Below, in pieces: positions 16,908 to 25,362 of a stretch of 64,000 nt of DNA. The notes beneath the pieces are model-generated. The model did no database searches, was not told the origin of the DNA, and saw nothing but the letters and a program-made list of their open reading frames with translations. The DNA is from Bacillota bacterium. GTDB taxonomy: Bacteria > Bacillota > Clostridia > Christensenellales > SZUA-584. The position numbers were made by a program, and so were the translations under genes. Each line of letters starts with the position of its first letter. The first letter of the stretch is position 1. The stretch is taken from contig JAEYLC010000033.1 of NCBI GenBank assembly GCA_023461435.1, positions 1 through 64,000 of the forward strand, written 5' to 3'.

Positions 16908-17456
16908 ATGGGGTCTTACGGAAAAAGGAATCACGATCAAAAGCATATATTGCTTGAACAGATCTATCATCAATACAGCCGGTTGATGTATTATATCGCT
17001 TTTAAAGTTCTCAACGACAGTTATTTGGCGGAGGACGCTGTGCAGACGACTTTTTTAAAGCTGGAAAAGAACAGATTCCATGTTGATTCCGTCACCAGCA
17101 GGAAAACGAAGAGTTTTATCATTATCGTCACCAGAAATGTGGCCGTGAGCATTTTAAAATCGAAGGGCCATGCCGCGTTATTGTGCCCCGATGATGATCT
17201 TAATGGCATACCGGACCAGAATACGCTTCCCTTGGATGTGCTTGTTAAAAACGAGAGCATCGTTGAAATCAAAAACGCCATCGCGAGTCTTGACCCCAAA
17301 TATTCGGATATTCTGCTTTTAAGATATTTTTCAGATTACTCAACGCTCGAAATCGCTTCTTTTTTTGACATCTCAGATGAGCTGGTACGGGTCAGGCTTC
17401 ACAGGGCCAAAAAACAGTTGGTTGCGAAGCTGGAAGAAAGGAGAAGTCTCCAATGA
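16908..17456 (+). CDS. ECF-type RNA polymerase sigma factor
   Basis: This 182-residue protein has the two ECF regions: region 2 (about 15-80, with YHQYSRLMYYIAFKVLNDSYLAEDAVQTTFLKL, shown here only as a location) and region 4 (about 120-175, with an LRYFSDYSTLEIASFF helix-turn-helix followed by VRVRLHRAKKQL). The frame is open back to 16722, but residues before the ATG at 16908 do not belong to the family, and AAGGAG lies at 16888-16893, a slightly long 14 bases away. It overlaps the next gene by four bases, and that gene encodes a membrane protein likely to restrain it. Such pairs respond to envelope stress. Confidence 0.85.
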   Translation: MGSYGKRNHDQKHILLEQIYHQYSRLMYYIAFKVLNDSYLAEDAVQTTFLKLEKNRFHVDSVTSRKTKSFIIIVTRNVAVSILKSKGHAALLCPDDDLNGIPDQNTLPLDVLVKNESIVEIKNAIASLDPKYSDILLLRYFSDYSTLEIASFFDISDELVRVRLHRAKKQLVAKLEERRSLQ

Positions 17457-18157
17457 GTCACGGGGAAAAAGCTTTGAGCATGTTCGACCAGATGCTCAAA
17501 TTCGCGGCTGAACAGAGGTTGGAAGAAATGGCCGACGAATCGGTGCCGGATGAAGAGCTCGGTGCGTATCCCTCCGATTTAGATAATCGAATGGATGGCT
17601 ACTTTAAAAAAGTAAAGAGAAGAAGCTTTTACCGCCACGCGGGAAAGGTTCTGATGCGGGCGGCCATCGTACTCATTGCCGTCATTGCCGTATCAACGAC
17701 GCTGGTGTTGACGGTGGACGCGTTTCGTATTCCGGCGCTTGAGTTCTTTTCCAAAGCTGAAGATAACGCATTGTCTGTAATTGTTAAGGACGGTTCAGGG
17801 ATATATGATTCGTACAGTGAAAGTTTATCGGGCCTTTATTTGCCGGAATATATCCCTGAGGGTTATGCGGTTGATACGGTTGAAAGGATTGGCAGCATGT
17901 ATTCGGCCTGTTATAAGAATGCAACAGGAGATTACATTATTTTTCAGAACCTTATAGAAGGCAGCGTAGCCCAAATTGACAATGAAGATGCCGCCATCGA
18001 AGAGGTCACTGTCAATGGTGAAGTCACTCAGTTTTATATGAAGAACCATATGAGCAATTTGCTGTTCAAATATCAAAAAAAAGTATACTTGCTTAGCGGG
18101 TATGTTGGGAAAGACGACGCGGTTCGTATGGCGAACAGCCTGAATTATTTTAAATAA
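17453..18157 (+). CDS. Probable anti-sigma factor, DUF4367-type membrane protein
   Basis: The 234-residue product begins at an ATGA overlap with the sigma factor gene, which argues for coupled, near-equimolar synthesis. The first 60 residues are charged and cytoplasmic, one transmembrane helix follows (about 65-87), and the rest is an extracellular domain with LYLPEYIPEGY and DDAVRMANSLNYF, features of DUF4367 proteins. These usually sit next to ECF sigma factors and are thought to hold them at the membrane. No zinc-binding HxxxCxxC motif of classical ZAS anti-sigma proteins is present, so the sigma-binding mode would be different. The function is inferred from context. Confidence 0.75.
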   Translation: MSHGEKALSMFDQMLKFAAEQRLEEMADESVPDEELGAYPSDLDNRMDGYFKKVKRRSFYRHAGKVLMRAAIVLIAVIAVSTTLVLTVDAFRIPALEFFSKAEDNALSVIVKDGSGIYDSYSESLSGLYLPEYIPEGYAVDTVERIGSMYSACYKNATGDYIIFQNLIEGSVAQIDNEDAAIEEVTVNGEVTQFYMKNHMSNLLFKYQKKVYLLSGYVGKDDAVRMANSLNYFK

Positions 18158-18183
18158 TAAAATTTTATCGGTTTTTTTGTAAC

Positions 18184-18237
18184 AAAACCTCTGTTCATGC
18201 GGTTCTTATCAATAGGAGCGTGAAAGAGGTTTTTTAT
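18184..18237 (+). terminator. Terminator after the sigma/anti-sigma pair
   Basis: AAAACCTCT pairs with AGAGGTTTT, and inside it TTCATGC pairs with GCGTGAA; the hairpin ends in TTTTTTATT. It lies only 22 bases before the next gene, which has no other visible promoter, so it may act as an attenuator with partial read-through. Confidence 0.7.
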
Positions 18238-18259
18238 TACTACGAAATGGAGACAGCAT

Positions 18260-18685
18260 ATGAAAAAACAACCGTTGAAACTCGTTCTTTGTATTGCTTT
18301 GGTACTGTGTGTGCTTTTACCCGTTCAGGTTTATGCGTCTGAAAGTGCCGAGCCGGAAATTATTGTACAGCCGATGTTTACATATATCGTTAATGTATCA
18401 GCGGGCTTTGAGATAGAATCCGGACAGGCAATTATGAGTTCGGCCATATCGGCAGGCAGCGGCATTGATCAGGTTCGAATCACGAGCTATCTGCAAAAAT
18501 ATGAAGACGGCGCATGGTCGAACGTAACAAGCTGGACCAAATTGGCGGATGGGACATACACCTCATTATCTAAAACGTACAGCGTCGCCAGCGGCACGTA
18601 TCGGCTCAGATCGTATTTTTATGTCTATATCAACGGCAGCAGCGTAGAGTCAACGTCTGTGACGACGGCGAGCCGGTCCTGTTAA
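18260..18685 (+). CDS. Small secreted protein of unknown function
   Basis: The 141-residue product has a clear Sec signal peptide (MKKQ, hydrophobic core, cleavage probably after VYA near residue 27). The mature part, about 115 residues, is rich in Ser, Thr, Tyr and beta-branched residues and probably a single beta-sandwich; it ends in a lone cysteine (SRSC). It resembles small secreted clostridial proteins of the DUF6147 kind, but I am not certain. Its place after an ECF sigma/anti-sigma pair suggests an envelope-related role or a member of the sigma regulon. The ribosome site is ATGGAGA. Confidence 0.6.
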   Translation: MKKQPLKLVLCIALVLCVLLPVQVYASESAEPEIIVQPMFTYIVNVSAGFEIESGQAIMSSAISAGSGIDQVRITSYLQKYEDGAWSNVTSWTKLADGTYTSLSKTYSVASGTYRLRSYFYVYINGSSVESTSVTTASRSC

Positions 18686-18726
18686 GGATTCCATCCATAG
18701 TGTTACAATAAACAATTTCTTTACCC

Positions 18727-18765
18727 GCAGACCATGCGGGGAGAAAGGTTTCTCGCATGGTCTGC
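18727..18765 (+). terminator. Strong hairpin without T-run
   Basis: GCAGACCATGCG pairs perfectly with CGCATGGTCTGC (12 base pairs) and inner AGAAA with TTTCT. No T-run follows, so it is either a 3'-end stabiliser or a protein-dependent end of the secreted-protein transcript; a true terminator lies 33 bases further on. Confidence 0.45.
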
Positions 18766-18797
18766 CATCTCCCTAAAACTCAGTTCATCTCATAAGC

Positions 18798-18831
18798 GTC
18801 AGAATCGGCGATTCGGACGTTTTTTTATTTA
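18798..18831 (+). terminator. Rho-independent terminator
   Basis: GTC-A-GAATC pairs with GATTC-G-GAC and is followed by GTTTTTTTATTTATTT. It isolates the marR promoter from upstream transcription. Confidence 0.8.
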
Positions 18832-18881
18832 TTTGCCGGTCTGACAAACGGCATTTTTCGTCAGGAGTTGACAAAAAGCAG

Positions 18882-18937
18882 TTGACACCGCACTGATAGA
18901 GTCTATAATAAATTTGTTCGATTTCGAAATATTCGAA
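18882..18937 (+). promoter_or_regulatory. marR-efflux promoter and operator
   Basis: TTGACA at 18882-18887 and TATAAT at 18904-18909 are 16 bases apart. Directly downstream, TTCGAAATATTCGAA (18923-18937) holds two TTCGAA half-sites and overlaps the palindrome ATTTCGAAAT (18921-18930). The position over the transcription start fits autorepression by the MarR protein encoded next. Confidence 0.75.
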
Positions 18938-18985
18938 ACGGTAATATTCTGAGCACAGCAAAGGAGCTATTGCAACGAACGCACA

Positions 18986-19429
18986 ATGATTGAATTTTTT
19001 GAAAGCCTGAGAAAAATCGAGACCATCCTGATGAGAGCCATGGGCCCGAAGCTGCATGAGCTCGGGTTCAGCAAGCCCGAAATACTCATTCTTGCGCGCC
19101 TTTATTTTAAAAAAGAAGCGCGGATGTCCGACATTGCGCGGATGGTCGGGATGCCGGCCAGCTCGGTGACGGGCATCATTGACCGGCTCGAAAAAAGAAA
19201 TCTGGTTATAAGGGAGAACGATTTAAATGACAGGCGAAGCGTCATCATCCGCGGTACGCCGGAACTAAGGAAAAATGTTGAGCATATATTCAGCATAGGG
19301 AACGACGTGTTTTCCGAAGTCCTGAAACCGGCGCCCGAAAGCCTGATCGAACGGCTGACCGATGATCTGAATGAACTCTACGGCTATATCTCACATGAAG
19401 ACAATGATGGAAGCCCCATCAACAAATAA
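18986..19429 (+). CDS. MarR-family transcriptional regulator
   Basis: The 147-residue protein has the MarR winged helix-turn-helix: LGFSKPEILILARLY, then MSDIARMVGMPASSVTGIIDRLEKRNLV, and the wing DLNDRRSVI, whose DxRS/R motif contacts DNA. Helices at both ends would form the dimer interface. It is the first gene of an efflux operon and probably represses it, with release by a substrate of the pump. The ribosome site AAGGAG is 20 bases from the ATG, which is long, but no better start is in frame. Confidence 0.92.
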   Translation: MIEFFESLRKIETILMRAMGPKLHELGFSKPEILILARLYFKKEARMSDIARMVGMPASSVTGIIDRLEKRNLVIRENDLNDRRSVIIRGTPELRKNVEHIFSIGNDVFSEVLKPAPESLIERLTDDLNELYGYISHEDNDGSPINK

Positions 19430-19453
19430 AATTTAAAGACAGGTGCGCAAAAC

Positions 19454-20155
19454 ATGAAGAAAAAATCAAGGATCATTTTTATTGTCATTATTGCCCTGAT
19501 CGTGCTCGGAGGCGCTTTTGCGCTCTGGGACACAAACTATCAGGATACGCATTTTTACAGAACCGAAAATGCTCAGGTCACAGCGGACATGATCGATGTC
19601 TATCCGCTCGTGACGGGCAAGCTGACAGACTGGAACGTGAAGGCCGGCGATACGGTGACGGCTGACCAGGTGCTCGGACGGCAGGATACAAGCGCGCTCG
19701 TTACGAGCAGCGCGACGAACTCCTCGGCGCTCAGCAGCGCGGCGGATTCGGTCGCGAGCAAATCCGTGATCACTTCCCCGATAGACGGCATGGTCATACA
19801 GTCCTCCGTCGTGAACGGCGAGATGGTCGCGCCCGGTACGCCGGTCGCGGTGGTCGCGAAAATTTCGGATATGTATATCACAGCGAACGTTGAGGAAACG
19901 AACATATTCAAGATCAAGGAAGGGCAGCAGGTGGACATCACGATCGACGCTTATCCGGGCCAGACCTTCCACGGTTACGTAGTGCACATCGGCAAGGCCA
20001 CGAATTCGCTTTTCAACATGTTCTCGAATATCACGACAAGCGGAACCTTCTCCAAGACGACGCAGCTGCTGCCCGTGAAAATCTCGATCGACAACGCAAG
20101 CGATCTGACGCTCTATCCCGGCTTCAACGTGACGGTCAGCGTCCATATACAGTAA
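19454..20155 (+). CDS. Efflux adaptor, HlyD/EmrA-like, short form
   Basis: The 233-residue product has one N-terminal transmembrane helix (residues 7-26) and an extracellular adaptor with a barrel-sandwich hybrid (lipoyl-like) domain, containing ENAQVTADMIDVYPLVTGKL early and SPIDGMVIQSSVVNGE later, followed by a beta-barrel (DMYITANVEETNIFKIKEGQ). The alpha-helical hairpin that normally separates the two lipoyl halves is missing and replaced by a Ser/Ala-rich loop of about 30 residues, so it cannot reach far from the membrane. It is followed by a second, longer adaptor and two ABC exporter genes. The exact partner is unclear. Confidence 0.82.
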   Translation: MKKKSRIIFIVIIALIVLGGAFALWDTNYQDTHFYRTENAQVTADMIDVYPLVTGKLTDWNVKAGDTVTADQVLGRQDTSALVTSSATNSSALSSAADSVASKSVITSPIDGMVIQSSVVNGEMVAPGTPVAVVAKISDMYITANVEETNIFKIKEGQQVDITIDAYPGQTFHGYVVHIGKATNSLFNMFSNITTSGTFSKTTQLLPVKISIDNASDLTLYPGFNVTVSVHIQ

Positions 20156-20172
20156 TCAGGGGGAATTCGGAT

Positions 20173-21417
20173 ATGAAGAATATATATAGATATTTATTGA
20201 TGGCGCTCGTGGTTGTCATGATATTTGCCGCTTTTGCGGGCTGTGAGTCCGGCACGGCTCAGATCATTTCCGTGAAAACAACGGCGGCTCAGGTGAAGGC
20301 GCTTGACTCTGATATCCCGGTGAACGGCGTGCTGCTTCCGGCAAGCACGGTCAACGTGGCGAGCAAGCTTGCGGGCAGCTTTCAGGTGACCTCTGTCAAT
20401 GCCGAAATTGGCAGCGCGGTGAAAGCGGGTGATGTGCTGGCTGTGCTCGACACGGCACAGCTCGAGGCTCAGATGACCCAAGCCGAGGCCCAGCTCAACG
20501 CCGCACAGGCGGCGGTCAAATCGGCCAAGAGCGGCAAATCGGCGGCTTCAAACGGCTACGACGCCGCAAGCGACAGCCTCAAGGCTGCGATGACCAATCA
20601 AGCTGCGGCTCAGGCGACCTACAACAGCCTCGCCGCTTCCGGCACCGCGACAGCGACGGAGCTGACGCAGGCCACGATGGTGCTGCAGCAGGCAAATAAC
20701 GCCGTCGCGTCATGCTCGTCTGCGGTCGCGCAGCTTAAGGCCAGCAAAACATCGGCCGGCGGCGCCGTGGAAACGACCGAGGCCAACGTCGATGTCGTGG
20801 AAGCCGGCATTGAGCTCATCAAGCTGCAGCTTGCCAACGCAACCATCACCAGCCCGATCGACGGTGTGCTGATCAGCAAAAATGTCAGCGTCGGCGAGAT
20901 GGCGGCGCCCTCCGCTCCGCTCTTTTCGATTGCGGACCAATCGTCGCTCAAACTGAAGGGGACGGTCTCGCAAGGCGCTCTCCCGTTTATTTCGGAGGGC
21001 CAAAGCGTCGATATAACCGTTGATATCTATCCGGGAACGGCCTATACGGGCACGATCTCGCTGATTTCGCCGATCGCCGTATCCACGGGCGAATACTTCC
21101 CGATTGAAATCAGCATAGAAAATTCGGCCGGCTTGAAGCCGGGTCTCAGCGCAAGCGCGTCCATAAAGGTGTCGGGCGCCCAGAACATCATCGTTCCCGC
21201 GTCCGCCGTGGTGACGGAGGACGGGGCTTCGTTCGTGTATGTGCTCGATAACGCGGCGGCGGTAAAAAAGCCGGTAAAAATAGGGCTCTCCAACACGAAT
21301 AGCATTGAGATATTAAGCGGCCTGACTGAAGGCGAGAAGATCATCATAAGCAACGTCAGCATCATTTCCGACGGTATGCAGGTCAATGAGCAAAACGGGG
21401 ACCAGGCGCAAAGTTAG
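20173..21417 (+). CDS. Efflux adaptor lipoprotein, RND/MacA-like membrane fusion protein
   Basis: This 414-residue protein has a lipoprotein signal with lipobox FAGC and should be anchored on the outer face of the membrane. It has a complete membrane-fusion architecture: half lipoyl domain (VNAEIGSAVKAGDVLAVLD), a long Ala/Gln-rich coiled-coil hairpin (about 95-215), the other lipoyl half (ITSPIDGVLISKNVSVGE), a beta-barrel and a membrane-proximal domain ending in GLTEGEKIIIS. In Gram-positive bacteria such proteins usually serve MacB-type or ABC exporters. Here it lies ten bases before an exporter pair, so it probably works with it. Confidence 0.87.
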   Translation: MKNIYRYLLMALVVVMIFAAFAGCESGTAQIISVKTTAAQVKALDSDIPVNGVLLPASTVNVASKLAGSFQVTSVNAEIGSAVKAGDVLAVLDTAQLEAQMTQAEAQLNAAQAAVKSAKSGKSAASNGYDAASDSLKAAMTNQAAAQATYNSLAASGTATATELTQATMVLQQANNAVASCSSAVAQLKASKTSAGGAVETTEANVDVVEAGIELIKLQLANATITSPIDGVLISKNVSVGEMAAPSAPLFSIADQSSLKLKGTVSQGALPFISEGQSVDITVDIYPGTAYTGTISLISPIAVSTGEYFPIEISIENSAGLKPGLSASASIKVSGAQNIIVPASAVVTEDGASFVYVLDNAAAVKKPVKIGLSNTNSIEILSGLTEGEKIIISNVSIISDGMQVNEQNGDQAQS

Positions 21418-21426
21418 GGAGGAAAA

Positions 21427-23154
21427 ATGCTTAAAGTATACAGGAATTTAAAACCCTTCACAGGCCTGGTTGTTCTTATTATTGTCTTTTTGGGCGCCCA
21501 GAGCGTCGCCGACCTCTATTTGCCCACGCTGATGTCGGATGTGGTGAACAACGGCATGATGAACGGCGACATTCCGTACATATGGAAGTTCGGGTTTTAT
21601 ATGCTGCTCGTCGCGCTCGGAAGCTGCATTTGTTCGGTTGCCGTCGGTTACCTTTCCTCCAAGACCGCGGTCGGCCTCGGACGGGATCTGCGTGAGAAGA
21701 TATTTACCCATGTGGAAGGCTATTCGCTGAGTGAGATCGACAAGATCGGCACGGCGTCACTGATCACCCGTACCACGAATGACATCACGCAGGTGCAGGT
21801 TTTCAGCGTGATGATGTTCCGGTTCATCATCTATTCGCCGATCATGTGCGTCGGCGGCATATTCATGGCTTTATCCAAGGACACGAAGCTGACGGGATTG
21901 CTTGCAATCATACTGCCCGCGATGATCATCGTGATGCTCGTGATCGCCAAGTTCATCATACCGATGTTTAAGGCTTTGCAGAAGAAGGTGGATAAGGTCA
22001 ACCTCGTGCTGCGTGAAAATTTAACGGGTATCCGGGTTATCCGCGCGTTCAACCGCATGAAGAAGGAGCGCGTCCGCTTTGACGACGCGAACAGGGACTT
22101 AACCCAGGTTGCGATCAGGGTCAACAAAATCACCGCGGCGGTTCAGCCCGTCATGATGCTTTTCATGAACGGGACGCTGCTCGCGATCGTCTGGTTCGGC
22201 GGTCTGCGCATCAGCAACGGCGATATGAACATCGGCAATATGATGGCTTTCCTGCAGTACGCGATGCAGATCATGTTTTCGATCATTATGGTCGCCATCA
22301 TGTTTATCATGATGCCGAGAGCCCAGGCGTCCGCGAACAGAATCAACGAGGTGTTCGACGTCAAGCCTGAAATCAAAGACCCGGATCAGGCCGCAGAAAA
22401 GACCGGCCTTAAGGGATATGTGGAGTTTAAAGACGTCACGTTTTATTATCCGGGGGCGAAGCTTCCGGCGCTGCAGAATATCAGCTTTGCCGCAAGCCCG
22501 GGCGAAGTGACCGCGATCATCGGCGGCACGGGCAGCGGCAAATCGACGCTGATCAACCTGATACCGCGCTTTTATGATGTGACGGAAGGGCAGATACTCG
22601 TGGACGGCGTGGATTTAAGGGAGCTCGAGCAGGGCGCGGTGCGCAAAAAGATCGGATTTGTGCCGCAGACCGCCATACTGTTCTCGGGCACGGTAGCCGA
22701 AAACATCCGCTACGGCAAAGAGGACGCGACAGACGACGAGGTCACCCATGCCGCGGAGGTGGCGCAGGCGATGGAGTTCATCAGCTCGATGCCCGAAGCC
22801 TTCGATTCGCATATCTCTCAGGGAGGCACAAACGTATCGGGCGGACAGAAGCAGCGGCTTTCGATCGCGCGCGCGTTGATTTCGAATCCGGAGATCTATA
22901 TCTTCGACGACAGCTTTTCCGCGCTCGATTTCAAGACGGACGCCAATCTGCGCGCCGCGCTGAGAAAGGAAACGGCGGAGTCCACCGTGATCATCGTCGC
23001 CCAGCGCGTCAGTACGATCATGGACGCCGATAGGATCATTGTGCTCGATGAGGGCAGGATTGTCGGAATGGGCACACATAAAGAGCTTTTGAAGACGAAC
23101 AAGGTCTACTATGAGATCGTCGCCTCGCAGCTTTCCGAGGAGGAGATCGCATGA
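21427..23154 (+). CDS. ABC exporter half-transporter, degenerate-site subunit
   Basis: The 575-residue protein has six transmembrane helices fused to one nucleotide-binding domain. Walker A is GGTGSGKST (about 366), the signature VSGGQ (about 470), and the Walker B end reads IFDDSFSALD (about 492), where the catalytic glutamate is replaced by aspartate. In heterodimeric exporters such as BmrCD and TM287/288, this marks the subunit contributing the degenerate ATP site. The next gene overlaps by four bases and encodes the partner with a normal glutamate. Substrates are probably hydrophobic drugs or peptides, given the MarR regulator. Confidence 0.93.
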   Translation: MLKVYRNLKPFTGLVVLIIVFLGAQSVADLYLPTLMSDVVNNGMMNGDIPYIWKFGFYMLLVALGSCICSVAVGYLSSKTAVGLGRDLREKIFTHVEGYSLSEIDKIGTASLITRTTNDITQVQVFSVMMFRFIIYSPIMCVGGIFMALSKDTKLTGLLAIILPAMIIVMLVIAKFIIPMFKALQKKVDKVNLVLRENLTGIRVIRAFNRMKKERVRFDDANRDLTQVAIRVNKITAAVQPVMMLFMNGTLLAIVWFGGLRISNGDMNIGNMMAFLQYAMQIMFSIIMVAIMFIMMPRAQASANRINEVFDVKPEIKDPDQAAEKTGLKGYVEFKDVTFYYPGAKLPALQNISFAASPGEVTAIIGGTGSGKSTLINLIPRFYDVTEGQILVDGVDLRELEQGAVRKKIGFVPQTAILFSGTVAENIRYGKEDATDDEVTHAAEVAQAMEFISSMPEAFDSHISQGGTNVSGGQKQRLSIARALISNPEIYIFDDSFSALDFKTDANLRAALRKETAESTVIIVAQRVSTIMDADRIIVLDEGRIVGMGTHKELLKTNKVYYEIVASQLSEEEIA

Positions 23155-25109
23155 GTGACGACAAGCAGCAAAGCGCTCCTCAGGGCGGCGTGATGCCCGG
23201 CCGCGGCAACGCACAGCGCGGCGGCGGGCCGATGGGCGCGATGGGAAGACCGGCTGAAAAGGCAAAAAACTTCAAAGGGACATTGAAACGGCTGATCGGC
23301 TACCTGATGGAGTTTAAGACACGGTTTATCGCCGTATTCGTGCTCGCGGCCGGAAGCACCATTTTCAGCATCATCGGCCCCAAAATACTCGGCTACGCGA
23401 CGACGAAGCTGGCCGACGGCATCATGGCGCAGGTGACGCATAATGTGATCGTTCAGGCCGCGATGATAAAGAAGATGCCCGCGTCCGTGATCCATCAGCT
23501 GCAGCTGCAGCCGATACCGAAATTCGACTTTGAGTATATCGGGATGATCATACTGATCCTTGCCGGCCTCTATCTGTTAAGCTCGCTTTTAAGCTTTGTC
23601 ATGGGCTTTTTGATGTCCACCGTTTCTCAAAAAACGGTATTCAAAATGCGCAACGACATCAAGGATAAGCTCGATAAGCTGCCGCTTAAGTATTTCGACA
23701 ACAACACGCACGGCGAGATACTCTCGCGCGTCACCAACGATATCGACAACATCGCGACGACGCTGCAGCAGAGCCTTGGGCAGCTGATTACCTCTCTCGT
23801 GACGATTCTCGGAACGCTCGTGATGATGATATCGATCAGCCCGATCATGACGCTGATCGCGCTCGTGACGCTGCCGTTGAGCGGCCTCATCACGATGCGC
23901 ATCGCCAAGCAGTCTCAGAAATATTACGCGGCGCAGCAAAAACGGCTCGGTGAGCTGAGCGGCCATGTGGAGGAGATGTATACCGGCCACAAAATCGTCA
24001 AGGTGCTGGCCCGCGAATATGCCTCCATCAAGGAGTTCAAACGGATCAACAACGAGCTTTATAAGGTGGCGAACCGGGCCCAGTTCATGTCGGGCATCAT
24101 CATGCCCGTGCTGAACTTTGTCAACAACGTCGGCTATGTCGCCGTTTGCGTGGTGGGCGGCATACTCGTGTCGCGGAACTCGATAAAGATCGGCGATATA
24201 CAGGCGTTTATCCAATACATCAGAACGTTCACGCAGCCGATTATTCAGACAGCCAATATCGCGAACATCATACAATCGACGATCGCCTCGGCGGAGCGCG
24301 TGTTTGAGGTGCTCGACGAGGAAGAACAGATACCAGACAAGCAGGACGCCGCCGAGATACGGGTGCCGAGAGGCGAAGTCAGGTTCGAGCATGTGAGGTT
24401 CAGCTATAAAGAGGATGTTTCGCTGATTGAGGACATGAATCTGTTCGCGAAGCCGGGCGATACCGTGGCGATCGTCGGGCCGACGGGCGCGGGGAAAACG
24501 ACGCTCGTCAACCTGCTGATGCGGTTCTATGAGATTCAGAACGGAACCATCAGCATCGACGGGACGGACATCCGCGATATGAAGCGCGGCGATCTGCGGC
24601 AGATGTTCGGCATGGTGCTGCAGGATACATGGCTTTTCAACGGAACGATACGCGACAACATCGCGTACGGGCGCGAAGACGCGGCTGAGGAGCAGATCAT
24701 CGAAGCGGCAAAAGCGGCGCATGCCGACCATTTCATTTCAGCACTGCCGGACGGCTACGATACGGTGCTCAATGAAGAGGCGACAAACATCTCGCAGGGC
24801 CAAAAGCAGCTGCTCACGATCGCGCGCGCGATACTCGCGGACCCGGCCATACTGATACTCGACGAGGCCACGAGCAATGTCGATACGCGTTCCGAAGTGC
24901 TGATACAAAAGGCGATGGCCACGCTGATGGAGGGCCGCACGAGCTTTGTGATCGCGCACCGCCTCTCGACGATACGCGAAGCCGAGCATATTGTGGTGAT
25001 GAACCATGGGTCGATCATCGAGCAGGGCAACCACAAGGAGCTGCTCAAGCTCGGCGGGTTCTATGCCGACCTTTATAACAGCCAGTTCAGCGGGGCATTC
25101 GTGGAATAA
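23151..25109 (+). CDS. ABC exporter half-transporter, catalytic-site subunit
   Basis: The 652-residue partner has a Gly/Pro/Arg/Met-rich cytoplasmic N-terminus of about 40 residues (two GG-rich runs), six transmembrane helices and a nucleotide-binding domain with Walker A GPTGAGKTT (about 443), a changed signature ISQGQ (about 548) and a canonical Walker B LILDEATS (about 570). The weak signature faces the degenerate Walker B of the first subunit, as expected for an asymmetric heterodimer. The extracellular loop after the first helix is longer than usual. It ends the efflux operon, followed by two terminators. Confidence 0.93.
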   Translation: MSDDKQQSAPQGGVMPGRGNAQRGGGPMGAMGRPAEKAKNFKGTLKRLIGYLMEFKTRFIAVFVLAAGSTIFSIIGPKILGYATTKLADGIMAQVTHNVIVQAAMIKKMPASVIHQLQLQPIPKFDFEYIGMIILILAGLYLLSSLLSFVMGFLMSTVSQKTVFKMRNDIKDKLDKLPLKYFDNNTHGEILSRVTNDIDNIATTLQQSLGQLITSLVTILGTLVMMISISPIMTLIALVTLPLSGLITMRIAKQSQKYYAAQQKRLGELSGHVEEMYTGHKIVKVLAREYASIKEFKRINNELYKVANRAQFMSGIIMPVLNFVNNVGYVAVCVVGGILVSRNSIKIGDIQAFIQYIRTFTQPIIQTANIANIIQSTIASAERVFEVLDEEEQIPDKQDAAEIRVPRGEVRFEHVRFSYKEDVSLIEDMNLFAKPGDTVAIVGPTGAGKTTLVNLLMRFYEIQNGTISIDGTDIRDMKRGDLRQMFGMVLQDTWLFNGTIRDNIAYGREDAAEEQIIEAAKAAHADHFISALPDGYDTVLNEEATNISQGQKQLLTIARAILADPAILILDEATSNVDTRSEVLIQKAMATLMEGRTSFVIAHRLSTIREAEHIVVMNHGSIIEQGNHKELLKLGGFYADLYNSQFSGAFVE

Positions 25110-25125
25110 CTTTAATAATCATCGG

Positions 25126-25150
25126 AGCGGCGGAGAAATCCGCCGCTTTC
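25126..25150 (+). terminator. Terminator 1 of the efflux operon
   Basis: AGCGGCGGA pairs with TCCGCCGCT, followed by TTC. The T-run is short, but a second, better terminator lies 45 bases on. Confidence 0.6.
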
Positions 25151-25194
25151 GTGTGTCACGAGCGACTGAAGGAGGGAACTTTATCGGCAGCCTG

Positions 25195-25223
25195 AAGCGG
25201 CAGAAGCGAATCTGCCGCTTTTT
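25195..25223 (+). terminator. Terminator 2 of the efflux operon
   Basis: AAGCGGCAGA pairs with TCTGCCGCTT and is followed by TTTC. With the previous hairpin it forms a tandem terminator. Confidence 0.75.
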
Positions 25224-25301
25224 CTGTGATCATGTTTTTGGCACCGCGCTTTCCGCAAAACGGATGACGAAGAGGAGCTGAAGGTATATTTTGGATGGTT
25301 A

Positions 25302-25350
25302 TTGACGACAGCCGAAGGACCATTATATAATGCTCTTGAAAACGGTTTCA
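25302..25350 (+). promoter_or_regulatory. Promoter and LacI/CcpA-type operator of the sensing operon
   Basis: TTGACG at 25302-25307 and TATAAT at 25326-25331 are 18 bases apart. TGAAAACGGTTTCA at 25337-25350 covers the transcription start and fits the cre/LacI consensus TGWAANCGNTNWCA in full. It is 13 of 14 bases identical to the site at 33333 in front of the importer operon. Confidence 0.75.
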
Positions 25351-25362
25351 GGAGTTTCCATC

